From a virus, in the IMG/VR virus record IMGVR_UViG_3300000228_000506, positions 1 to 21,042 of that record: a DNA stretch of 21,042 bases. One strand, 5' to 3'. The position numbers were made by a program, and so were the translations under genes. The notes beneath the pieces are model-generated. The model searched no databases. It saw only the letters and a list, made by a program, of their open reading frames with translations, and was not told the origin of the DNA. This document shows, one piece after another, positions 1-8,102 of this stretch (within the stretch, counting starts at the first letter, position 1; each line of letters begins with the position of its first letter).

Positions 1-348
1 GCATTGACGGCCGGCGCCGTCGGCGCAGGCGACCTGTCGAGTACAACAGGCATAACGTTGGCTTCAAACAAAGCCCAGATGTCGGCACAAGCTCAGAGCG
101 ATCTTGCTGCCCAGGGCTTGCTGTCATCTGGAGAGAAGCTTGATACCGCCGCCGCCGCACTGACGGACGCAGCCGATTATATCAAGGCCAGCGGAGGAGC
201 TAGTTCAGCTCCCGTTACCGTCAGCATTACCATTAATGGCGGCGATGTAGCACAAATTAGACACGAGGTCCAGCAAGCAATAAGTGGCGCACTCGGAAAC
301 GGGGCACCAATGAGAAGAAGCTCAGCAGCACCGCCGCCCATGAAATAA
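1..348 (+). CDS. C-terminal end of probable tail tape measure protein (5' partial)
   Basis: The frame is open from the first base and stops with TAA at 346-348, so this is the 3' end of a longer gene. A TTG at position 4 is probably internal rather than a start. The visible 115 residues are rich in Ala, Gly and Ser, with a helical-looking stretch (many Ala, Gln and Asp residues). A short beta-type segment with the motif TINGGD follows, then a helix, then a Pro/Ala/Arg tail ending PPPMK. A final G-G-D plus amphipathic helix is common at the end of phage tape measure proteins, which set tail length and leave the tube during DNA ejection. The position immediately upstream of adaptor, hub and spike genes supports this. 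The stretch is visibly more GC-rich than the genes that follow. It could instead be another tail protein. The assignment rests mainly on position. Confidence 0.5.
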   Translation, partial: ALTAGAVGAGDLSSTTGITLASNKAQMSAQAQSDLAAQGLLSSGEKLDTAAAALTDAADYIKASGGASSAPVTVSITINGGDVAQIRHEVQQAISGALGNGAPMRRSSAAPPPMK

Positions 349-351
349 TCT

Positions 352-1215
352 ATGACAAAACTCAACCCACTAGACATTGTTGATGCTCCGAACCAAGATG
401 CCATACTAGGAAGAAGCCTGGTGCGATGGTACTCTCCGGTATTTGGCTATGTAGATATGTACATAAATCCTGAGACATTGAACATATCTGAGAGCAAAAG
501 CCTCACTCAAACAAGAACTAAGGCTGGATTTATTCTTCAGTATGCTGGTGAGAACCTAACGGAGATTTCTGTCTCTGGAACAACAGGTTCTTCTGGAGTA
601 GAAGGAATAAATGTATTGCATTCTGTGTATCGTTCAGAACACATTGGGTTTACTGGAATCGCCGATCAGCTAGAGCAAGAATATGCTCAACAAATCATCA
701 ACAATACGGCAGCCAACGTAGCTGATGCGGCACTTTCCTTTGTCGGAGCAGATCAACAAATTATAGGGGCGATTGGCAGTTCTGCATTAAACTTCTCGAA
801 CCAACCATTCCCGTCTTTGGCTAGCTTGGCGGCAGCAATCGAGTTGCGTTTTCAAGGAGTTACGTACAGAGGTTACTTCACAAGCTTCTCATTCTCTGAA
901 CAAGCTGGCTCGCCAGGACTGTTTGATTACAATATATCGTTCACCGCCTATGCGACGCTCGGACAGCGTCATAACTTTATGCCTTGGCACCGTCAGCCAG
1001 TTGGTCCAGCTGACTCAAATCGCAAAGACAATTTTACTTTTGCGAATGGCATACAGGAGTCGCAAAGAATTGATCTTCCCCCTCCCGAACCCATCGAGAA
1101 GCTGCCGAAGCGGTCACCAGAGCTAACAAAAAGCAGGCAGCTAAGTGTAACTAAAACAGATCTTACTACTCAGATTGGATTTGCTCCTATTCGTGGTGTA
1201 GTCGAAAGAGAATAA
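352..1215 (+). CDS. Conserved phage tail-end / baseplate adaptor-type protein
   Basis: This 287-residue protein has the features of a conserved family found next to hub genes in contractile phages. Near the N-terminus it reads SLVRWYSPVFGYVDMYINPE, then a segment with KAGFILQYAGENLTEI and a G-TTGSSGVEGIN loop (about residues 25-90). In its second half come FQGVTYRGYFTSFSF, SPGLFDYNISF and then FMPWHR (about residues 165-225). The last 60 residues are polar and Pro/Lys-rich, probably a flexible tail. The likely role is at the junction of tail tube and baseplate, comparable to gp53/gp54- or XkdP-type adaptors, although I see no clear LysM domain. The start ATG lies three bases after the previous stop. 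No Shine-Dalgarno sequence is visible in front of it, so translation is probably coupled to the upstream gene. That it is a tail structural protein is fairly certain; the exact position in the particle is inferred. Confidence 0.7.
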   Translation: MTKLNPLDIVDAPNQDAILGRSLVRWYSPVFGYVDMYINPETLNISESKSLTQTRTKAGFILQYAGENLTEISVSGTTGSSGVEGINVLHSVYRSEHIGFTGIADQLEQEYAQQIINNTAANVADAALSFVGADQQIIGAIGSSALNFSNQPFPSLASLAAAIELRFQGVTYRGYFTSFSFSEQAGSPGLFDYNISFTAYATLGQRHNFMPWHRQPVGPADSNRKDNFTFANGIQESQRIDLPPPEPIEKLPKRSPELTKSRQLSVTKTDLTTQIGFAPIRGVVERE

Positions 1216-1218
1216 ATC

Positions 1219-1222
1219 GGAG
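1219..1222 (+). promoter_or_regulatory. Ribosome binding site of the hub gene
   Basis: GGAG sits five bases before the ATG at 1228, inside the 12-base gap that follows the adaptor gene. This is the longest intergenic gap in the window and it supports the chosen start of the hub protein. Confidence 0.6.
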
Positions 1223-1227
1223 TAAGA

Positions 1228-4200
1228 ATGCCTATTTTTCAGGGCACAGCCAAAAACAAATTTGCTTCATTTACGAACACCGAAGACAGTGGAAAGTTAA
1301 CTGAGATTCTCACCAAATCTTTGGCGTCCGCATCCGCATTGCTTGGTGGCAGTAAACAATTTGCTGATTCATTTGTTGAAGATGGTTCTGTAGATGTTCC
1401 AGGATTGCAGACAAATGATGCCAGGTACACCAATCTTAAAAAACCTTCTCGCCGTTCGCAGTTTACGCAGCGGCCAACCGCTACTGTTTTGGTCAAAAAG
1501 AAGCAATTCTCTGCACTAAGAACCAACTATGAGACAAGGTACCTTGACGACTTGGAAAAGCTGTACCTAAGGTGCATCAAAACTTTGCTGAAGCGCAAGT
1601 GTGATGAGATTGCGTTCTATGAAAGCCTGATCAACTTCAACTCTATTTACGAAAATGAAGGTTTTCTCAATATTGACCGCTTGGCTGATGCCACTACAGA
1701 GGGATTTCTTGGTTTGCTGATCGATACGCTCGGCCTATCGGGCGTAGGCTCTATCCTTTCTACTTTCGCAGCCGATGCAGTTTCTTTTAACGGAGGTTTG
1801 GCAGGCCTTCCATCTGCTGAAAGGGAGAGCCTTGCAAGAAATCTTGATTTTCTTGGAGACATATATCGCCTCAAGCAAAAGAATGACATGTCAAAGTCTT
1901 CTGCCTATACTCGTTGGGTAGAAGCTCCAAATGTGCCCGACTACACTGGGCTTGGCACAGGCACCGGTACGATAGAACTTAACCTAATCTCATCTTTGAC
2001 GACGCGCACCACTGTAGGTGGCGGCACAGGGTCAGCCACACTAAGTATCGAAGATCCTTACCAGCTTATGCTGATTACAGATAATGATATTGAGATCGCC
2101 GTCAGGAACGTAACCGCTACTACGAATGGATTGACTGGGTTCTTTTCGCCAAACGCATCCGCTAAATTAGAACTGTCTCGCACATTGGACACAAGACTTA
2201 ATGAATCCAGATCTGCCCGCAAAGAGCCGGTCATATCATTCTATTTTGATGAGGGTCGGCCCGTATTTGAAATAGATGGAGTGGACCAGATTCCTGCTGA
2301 TATAAATGCTGCCGCCATACCTTCTCCGTTTGATGCTATTTCGGAGGTTGAGTTTTCAAGATATAAAGACATAGGTCTTTCGTCAGAAGACATCGGAATT
2401 GTTAACCAGATACTGAAATTGCTGCGCGACTACAGCTCCGATATGCTGTTGTCGGTGGATATATTTTCCAATATGAATTCGCAGACTGCTGATTTGCGCA
2501 AACGTATGCGCAGAGATTTCCTTGGTCAGCATCTTTTGCAGCCAGTTGATCAAGTTAGCGTATTCATCAACAGTCACACCGATGACGTGACACCTCGTGG
2601 TGGAGCCAGTTCGGCGTTAGCCGGTAAGGTCGATCAGGCCTTGACAGCAGAGCGCGACTCGATCTCGATGGATCTCATTGAGCAGGAGCGGCGCGACCTG
2701 GCTCCCTCAATTCCATTGGCAATTTATGGAGCGCTGAGAAATCGAAAGATTTATCGTTCTGATGGCAACTGTGTATTTACCGGACTAATACAAAGCGTAT
2801 CAGATTCTTATGATGCCTCTGGTGGTCGATTTTCTCTATCTGTTCAATGTGAAGATACAGCAAGTTATCTTCGGATGGGGCGATTCACATTTAAGCCATC
2901 ATTGAATAACACGTTTGGCCTTGTGCATGATCCAGTTACTCCGTTCAAACTAAATGTCGACCCCGTTACAGGGCTGGTGGATGGTAGCAACTCGCTGGTC
3001 CTCATTGATCAAAACTTGACCCGTATGCCATATCTTTCAGTGATGCATGGGCCGAATGCCGGCAAAAAACTTACTGATGAGTCAGCTCTGATATCAGATA
3101 AAGAAGAGGCATTTGTACTCAACCATACTCCTGGCCTAGTTTATCAGTGGAAAGAGGGCATCATTACTGCGACCCCGATTACCCCTGGTCCAGAGATCCT
3201 TAGAGGTCTTTCTAATACCAAAATTGGTGGACAGTTTGGTGGGTTTTCTGTAGTCGATAGTCCTTTTGCAGGGATGGACGCAGCAAATATTGCCAGTATT
3301 TTGATTTGTGGCCAGCCGTACAATTACACAACTTTTCTGCAAACTGTACGCACATCTGGTGGGTTTTCTACTGACTCGTCAAATGGCACGAGACATTTTT
3401 TCAATGCACTATTTGACTCAACCAATCGTATGGCCAGGTTTTACGGAGACTTCGTTCCAGCGAAAGACTCTTCTCTATCAAGAGATAGTTTGGTTGCAGC
3501 AGCAGAAATCACTAAGACAATCGAAGGACTTAATGCAAGTGTGCAGAAGCTTTTGTCCAAACGTGCCCAAAAACAAACGGAGTTTCTTGCAATTAGCAAA
3601 AACGCCCCCGATAGCGCTGCCCTTATTCAATCACAAATAAATGCGATTGAGGCTGCAATAAACCAAATCTCCACACAAATCACTGCGTCGATACGCGCTG
3701 TACCTCCTGGGATAGACGTCTCCATCGAGGGAAACGCAGTATTGTTTTCTAGCGAAGATGAGCGGCGGACGACCGATATTCAGCTAGAGTATCGATTACG
3801 TAGGAAGCCAGAGGACGTCAGGCTAAACATAGACAACAACTATTTTGTTGTTTCGTCAAAATATGACTCTAGTGCTATTATCCAGGCCTTCAGCGCGGCG
3901 ATTGCATCTCAGAAATATGATCTATATAACGCTGAGTACAAAACCCCATATGATATAATCACAGATGCTTGCACAGCTCTCTCTTTAGAATTTTTCTCAG
4001 ACAACAATGGCAATATTGTCCTTAGGCCTCCTCAATATAATCGAATTCCGCTGTCGCTGATGCTTGATATAATTCGCTCTCGTGGTGATGGTGGTCGTTC
4101 TATTCTGCCGCCATTTATTGCAAACCTTGCAGTAGATAGAGCCGAAAACATAAAGGAGCAAATTCTGGATAATGAGCTGCAGCTTGCGAGGAGTTTGTAT

Positions 4201-6051
4201 TCGATAGCAAAGTATAACATACGTATCGATGGGTCGGCAAATCAGATAACCCCCATGATCAAAAAAGATCAGAGTGGTACTTTATACGTTCTTCGCACCG
4301 ATGCTTTGACCAGGGAGTTAGAGGTACTTAATGAGCTGGAAAGGGGATCATCGCGTCGGACATCGACATTTGGGCCAGCCGACAGACTTTCGTTAATTAC
4401 GAGTGCAGAGAGAACTGTGCAAGCCCCTCTTGGTGAGTCTACAACAAACCTTCAGGCCGACCTTCAGGCCGTAATACTGAATCAATATTTACGGCAAGGC
4501 AAGGCTTTGTCTGAAAATCTTCGTACCGAGGCAGCCGCTGATGCAGAAGAAGCGCTGTCGAAACTCAAGTCTCCGACAGCGGCATTGACGATAAATACCG
4601 CTGTCACAAAAATTGGCACTCTGTATAGCCAACGATCTTCTTTGATTAGGTCGCTTTCTTCGATACTAGATCGATACTCTGAAGCTGCCGCTTCTCCTGG
4701 CACAGCTTCTCTTGCCGCTCTTGCGACATCTTTTAGCCCCATGCTTTCCGCCAATCTTCTGATGGGTGGAGATTCTCTGAATTCTGACGCATTTAGCATC
4801 TCACCTCTTTTGAGAGATATCGTAGAGGATGACATCAACAACATCGAGGGTCCAGGCAGTGCAGGCCGCTTCATAATAAACGACGACAGAATTCTTTCTG
4901 TTGATATGAGTCACTCGCCGCCTACGTTTAACCAAGTTGTTGTCAAAGGCGCAATTAACTTCTTGACTGGAGCTGATGATGGACAAATTGCTGGAATTCC
5001 GCAAATAGTAGCAGAGGCAACTGACTTTGATAGCTGGCGGCAGTACGGACTAAGGGGTACGCAGACATTAAAGCGTCCTGATTTTACTTCTGCAGATCAG
5101 CAGTGCGCGCCGTATGCGGTAGCTGCCCTGTTGCGAAATAGACAATCCATTCATCAGGGCTCAGTTTCTGTGATAGGGAATGAGTGGTACAAGGCTGGAG
5201 ACAACGTCTATCTTTCGCACAGAGGGATGGTTTATTATGTAGAGGAAGTTTCTCACAGCATTTCGCTCAACGATGGCAGCTTCACCACCGGCCTCTCACT
5301 ATCTTTTGGCAGACCGCTAGGAGAGTACGTGCCCACCCCTACTGATTTGGCCGGCACTGTTCTGCTTAAGAATACATCGAAGCTAAACCAATATAGAACG
5401 AAGCGTAGTCCGGTCAGTACACAGTCTACCGTAATTCAACTGGGTACTGCTAACTTTTCAAACTATGATGCTCTTCGTGCAGCGGCTCGTGACAATATTA
5501 CTTCTGGTGGAAGCAGTCGCATCATGAATCAGCTTATGGCTGATGTCGATTCAGCTATAAGGTCTGCAGTAGCAAGATCGATAGCTAAGTTTAAAATTTC
5601 TTCTGGTGAAGGCCGTATTGAAGTAAGGGCATACTATGCCAGTACTGTAGATGTGCCTCCGTCATCCAGTGGCGAAATTTTCTTTGGTACAAAGTCTGTG
5701 GCTGATGAGATCGTTAAAACAGTCAAAAACAGGTTTTCTGAAATTGCATCAGAGGTGCAACTGTCTGCTGGCTGGTCAGGAATAAATACTGAAAGCGCTC
5801 CATCTGCAGAAGGAACGACGTCTCCGCAAGTCGCTGTTTCAGCGAAAACTTATGACATTTCTGTAGATCTCGATGAAGAGGGCAGAAAAGTACTAGCTAT
5901 TCCTTCAGAAGAGGCTTGGTTGAATCCAGTCAACCTACAGATCGGCGGAGGGCTATTTTCTTCTGGAGAATCAGTACAACTCCCGATAAATGCTGTGGAT
6001 ATCGTCTATATTGTAAACAAGAATCGAGGCAATACCAAAGGCAAGGCATGA
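1228..6051 (+). CDS. Very large baseplate hub protein (gp27 / gpD / Mu gp44-like)
   Basis: At 1607 residues this is several times the usual hub length (about 300-400 in T4, P2 or Mu). Hub-type segments are recognisable but far apart. Around residues 495-555 is a beta segment with CVFTGLIQSVSDSYDASGG and then QCEDTASYLRMG, typical of the hub beta-barrel. Around 904-941 is YKTPYDIITDACTAL followed by GNIVLRPPQYNR, a helix-plus-strand unit seen in hub proteins. Around 1295-1370 is a tube-like segment (SVSVIGNEWYKAGDNVYL, then YYVEEVSHSISLNDGSF and SFGRPLGEYV). Between these lie long extra regions. They include a probable coiled coil at about 758-822 and an Ala/Ser/Leu-rich helical part at about 1050-1220. 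An N-terminal region of about 480 residues includes ATVLVKKKQFSALR and a helix with LEKLYLRCIKTLLKRKCDEI. The C-terminal 200 residues form an unrecognised alpha/beta part. The protein should form the central ring joining tube and spike. Its stop overlaps the spike start (ATGA). Confidence 0.75.
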   Translation: MPIFQGTAKNKFASFTNTEDSGKLTEILTKSLASASALLGGSKQFADSFVEDGSVDVPGLQTNDARYTNLKKPSRRSQFTQRPTATVLVKKKQFSALRTNYETRYLDDLEKLYLRCIKTLLKRKCDEIAFYESLINFNSIYENEGFLNIDRLADATTEGFLGLLIDTLGLSGVGSILSTFAADAVSFNGGLAGLPSAERESLARNLDFLGDIYRLKQKNDMSKSSAYTRWVEAPNVPDYTGLGTGTGTIELNLISSLTTRTTVGGGTGSATLSIEDPYQLMLITDNDIEIAVRNVTATTNGLTGFFSPNASAKLELSRTLDTRLNESRSARKEPVISFYFDEGRPVFEIDGVDQIPADINAAAIPSPFDAISEVEFSRYKDIGLSSEDIGIVNQILKLLRDYSSDMLLSVDIFSNMNSQTADLRKRMRRDFLGQHLLQPVDQVSVFINSHTDDVTPRGGASSALAGKVDQALTAERDSISMDLIEQERRDLAPSIPLAIYGALRNRKIYRSDGNCVFTGLIQSVSDSYDASGGRFSLSVQCEDTASYLRMGRFTFKPSLNNTFGLVHDPVTPFKLNVDPVTGLVDGSNSLVLIDQNLTRMPYLSVMHGPNAGKKLTDESALISDKEEAFVLNHTPGLVYQWKEGIITATPITPGPEILRGLSNTKIGGQFGGFSVVDSPFAGMDAANIASILICGQPYNYTTFLQTVRTSGGFSTDSSNGTRHFFNALFDSTNRMARFYGDFVPAKDSSLSRDSLVAAAEITKTIEGLNASVQKLLSKRAQKQTEFLAISKNAPDSAALIQSQINAIEAAINQISTQITASIRAVPPGIDVSIEGNAVLFSSEDERRTTDIQLEYRLRRKPEDVRLNIDNNYFVVSSKYDSSAIIQAFSAAIASQKYDLYNAEYKTPYDIITDACTALSLEFFSDNNGNIVLRPPQYNRIPLSLMLDIIRSRGDGGRSILPPFIANLAVDRAENIKEQILDNELQLARSLYSIAKYNIRIDGSANQITPMIKKDQSGTLYVLRTDALTRELEVLNELERGSSRRTSTFGPADRLSLITSAERTVQAPLGESTTNLQADLQAVILNQYLRQGKALSENLRTEAAADAEEALSKLKSPTAALTINTAVTKIGTLYSQRSSLIRSLSSILDRYSEAAASPGTASLAALATSFSPMLSANLLMGGDSLNSDAFSISPLLRDIVEDDINNIEGPGSAGRFIINDDRILSVDMSHSPPTFNQVVVKGAINFLTGADDGQIAGIPQIVAEATDFDSWRQYGLRGTQTLKRPDFTSADQQCAPYAVAALLRNRQSIHQGSVSVIGNEWYKAGDNVYLSHRGMVYYVEEVSHSISLNDGSFTTGLSLSFGRPLGEYVPTPTDLAGTVLLKNTSKLNQYRTKRSPVSTQSTVIQLGTANFSNYDALRAAARDNITSGGSSRIMNQLMADVDSAIRSAVARSIAKFKISSGEGRIEVRAYYASTVDVPPSSSGEIFFGTKSVADEIVKTVKNRFSEIASEVQLSAGWSGINTESAPSAEGTTSPQVAVSAKTYDISVDLDEEGRKVLAIPSEEAWLNPVNLQIGGGLFSSGESVQLPINAVDIVYIVNKNRGNTKGKA
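6037..6041 (+). promoter_or_regulatory. Ribosome binding site deciding the spike start
   Basis: AAAGG lies six bases before the ATG at 6048, with a second AAGG closer in. Together with the ATGA overlap with the hub stop, this supports 6048 as the start. An in-frame ATG at 5916, inside the hub gene, is not preferred. Confidence 0.5.
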
Positions 6052-8102
6052 TACCATATATCACAGTCAGGATAGCAAGGATAGAGGAGTTTAACAGGGC
6101 AACGGGCCGCTGCACTATCTCCTATTCTGACGGCAGTGGCAGCGAGCCTACGTCGCAAGCTATATTGCCGCAACCACTTGCTGTGGGAGAAAGTGGTATT
6201 TTTGTTGAGCCAACCAAAGGTGCACAAGTGCTTGTTGATCTTGGCTTGATGAATCAACCATACATTATATCGTACCTACCTGATTTGCTTTTTGAGCAAC
6301 AAGTTACGTTAAATAACTCAACATCACTTCGGTCGGGATTTTTAACCAGACCTATCGGCCAGCCAGGCGAAGTTACGATAAAAGGCTTTGGCAATACATA
6401 TACCCGCTACACTGAAAATGGTGATATTGAGACTCGTTTTGGAACCAGCAAAGCCATTTTTGATTCAGATAATATCTACTCGCTTTCGGCGGAAGCAGAA
6501 TTCGTTAGTTTGCAATCTGGCTATCAGGTATCCGGTATAGTGAGAAGAGAGCTAAGTGGGCCCGCTGGAGACTTGCTCGATAAGCTTACCGATCCGCAAC
6601 TTGAGTTTGCTTTGTCGGATATCGCAAGGAACTCTTTCCTAAATTCTGCACTAAAAAGCAGTCCGGATCCCAAGGCATCTACAGCGAAGCGAAATCCGCC
6701 CTTTGTTGAGCAGCGCAGTGTTGTGTACGAATTTGCAAGAGATTTTAGTGCTGGCTCACCTGCGTATGAGAAGCAGCTTTATGAAAATTCCAAAACGGAC
6801 CTGTATGAACTCTCAACGCAGCGACAGGGTGCAAGAACGGATGCGCTTGGACTAGGCCCGCTTCAGCACAACGTATTATTTGAGAGTATTTTTGGCACAA
6901 CTGTCGATACGTATGGTAATGTTCTTGATATTAACCGTGTTCCACTCAATATAGGTAGTGTCAAAGACAATGACGTTGATGAGCTTTACCAGCTTCTCCG
7001 CCGAACCATCAAGCTTCACCTTGAACTGAATTCGAGGAAACCTGATAAGCCAGACGTTAGTCGTGGCAAATTGGATTCTACAGAAGCAGTTAACAAAGGT
7101 TCTTACCCAGGAAGCATTCCTGTTATTTCTGATCACTCTCGCTGGTCGATTGATGTCGATGCCGAGGGTCAAACAAAAATAAACATACCGGCGTCTTCTA
7201 GATACGGTAATATACCCGTGGCTGCGCGTTATGTGGCAAAGTCTTATTACGAAATCGATAATGAAGATGATCGTACCGCATACAATGTTCGCATAAATCC
7301 TGACGATGGCGGGAAAACTACCGATATAGTATTGCTGAACTACAACACCACTAGAAATGGACCATCAAAAGGCGTAGTTATAGAGGGCGCCCCAGAAAGT
7401 CGAAACGAGTCATTTTTTTGGAATATGCCGTATCATGATTTTACTTTTAACGACATTCTTTCCAAGTCCCAGTTTTTCTATCCTGGCGCACTAAGGGGGG
7501 AACCGCTTAGTTTGAAACGGGAGGCAAGTTATTCTCAGCGTCTTTCTGGATTAGATACGCAAACGACAAGCTCGGCAGAAATCCTCAGTGCAACATTGCT
7601 ATCTAATTCACAAAACGCTAATGCCGGTGGACGCAGTCTGCACATGAATCTTGATGGCAGCGCAGAATTGTCTTTTGGTGCAGACCAGGCAGACGGAAAA
7701 TCACTACTTGTTGACACAGCTGGCTCAAGCCTAATAAGGCTAGGAAAAGATCTAAAAGGTAGATCGCTTGTTGTAGGTGCAGATGGCGACGTAGCCCTTA
7801 TTGTTGGTGCGAGCCGTCGGGCCGATGAGAATGATGATGTTTCAGGCGGATCACTCCAGATATTTGTGCAAAACAAAGGAGGGGACGTATCTTCGATTCA
7901 GATAATTGATGGCAATATCGTAATCAAAGGAGCACCTAATAAAAACGTTATCATAGAGAGTGCCGGAAATCTCGTCATGAATGCAGGAAAAGATCTTTTC
8001 CTTGGCGGCGAAAGAATTTTCCTGTATGGTAAATATGACGAAGACGGTGCCAAACTCGGTGGAGAGCGAGAAGTTGTGCGTTCAGGCAACAAGGTGGTCT
8101 AA
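6048..8102 (+). CDS. Baseplate central spike protein (gp5 / gpV-like) with beta-helical tip
   Basis: This 684-residue protein begins MIPYITVRIARIEEF. The first 80 residues look like the OB-fold domain of spike proteins, with alternating strands and the segment GESGIFVEPTKGAQVLVDL. A central part around residue 366 has WSIDVDAEGQTKINIPAS and then GNIPVAARYV, a conserved segment of large-phage spike proteins. From about residue 528 the chain becomes a short-period beta-repeat (units beginning GRSL, GKSL, GRSL and GGSL), followed by NIVIKGAPNKNVIIESAGNL and a Gly-rich end, as expected for a triple-stranded beta-helix. The trimer should cap the hub and pierce the outer envelope. I see no lysozyme domain of the T4 gp5 kind and no His-x-His metal site at the C-terminus, so the tip may be sharpened by another protein. 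An in-frame extension to 5916 was rejected because it has ordinary out-of-frame character and lies inside the hub gene. The stop (TAA) shares one base with the next start. Confidence 0.8.
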   Translation: MIPYITVRIARIEEFNRATGRCTISYSDGSGSEPTSQAILPQPLAVGESGIFVEPTKGAQVLVDLGLMNQPYIISYLPDLLFEQQVTLNNSTSLRSGFLTRPIGQPGEVTIKGFGNTYTRYTENGDIETRFGTSKAIFDSDNIYSLSAEAEFVSLQSGYQVSGIVRRELSGPAGDLLDKLTDPQLEFALSDIARNSFLNSALKSSPDPKASTAKRNPPFVEQRSVVYEFARDFSAGSPAYEKQLYENSKTDLYELSTQRQGARTDALGLGPLQHNVLFESIFGTTVDTYGNVLDINRVPLNIGSVKDNDVDELYQLLRRTIKLHLELNSRKPDKPDVSRGKLDSTEAVNKGSYPGSIPVISDHSRWSIDVDAEGQTKINIPASSRYGNIPVAARYVAKSYYEIDNEDDRTAYNVRINPDDGGKTTDIVLLNYNTTRNGPSKGVVIEGAPESRNESFFWNMPYHDFTFNDILSKSQFFYPGALRGEPLSLKREASYSQRLSGLDTQTTSSAEILSATLLSNSQNANAGGRSLHMNLDGSAELSFGADQADGKSLLVDTAGSSLIRLGKDLKGRSLVVGADGDVALIVGASRRADENDDVSGGSLQIFVQNKGGDVSSIQIIDGNIVIKGAPNKNVIIESAGNLVMNAGKDLFLGGERIFLYGKYDEDGAKLGGEREVVRSGNKVV
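7629..7860 (+). repeat. G-[RKG]-S-L beta-helix repeats in the spike
   Basis: Four imperfect protein repeats start at residues 528, 550, 571 and 600 of the spike with G-R-S-L, G-K-S-L, G-R-S-L and G-G-S-L. In the first three units a turn with an acidic or glycine pair and a second hydrophobic strand follows. Spacings are 22, 21 and 29 residues. Such short periods are typical of the beta-helical needles of phage spikes. At DNA level the units have diverged. Confidence 0.65.
8091..8097 (+). promoter_or_regulatory. Ribosome binding site of the 711-residue protein
   Basis: AAGGTGG lies within the last codons of the spike gene, four bases before the ATG at 8102. It supports that start, which overlaps the spike stop by one base (TAATG). 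Confidence 0.5.

Noticed and set aside
3308-3640. Plus-strand open frame of 110 codons in another frame
   Set aside because: It is nested in the hub gene with no ribosome site, and its product looks like random translation.
4482-4874. Minus-strand open frame of 130 codons
   Set aside because: It is opposite the Ala/Ser/Leu-rich part of the hub gene, a composition that tends to produce stop-free antisense frames.
5916-6047. In-frame upstream extension of the spike gene to an ATG at 5916
   Set aside because: It lies inside the hub coding region and encodes an Arg/Cys-rich sequence unlike a spike start. The ATG at 6048 has a ribosome site and an ATGA overlap, and gives a typical OB-domain N-terminus.
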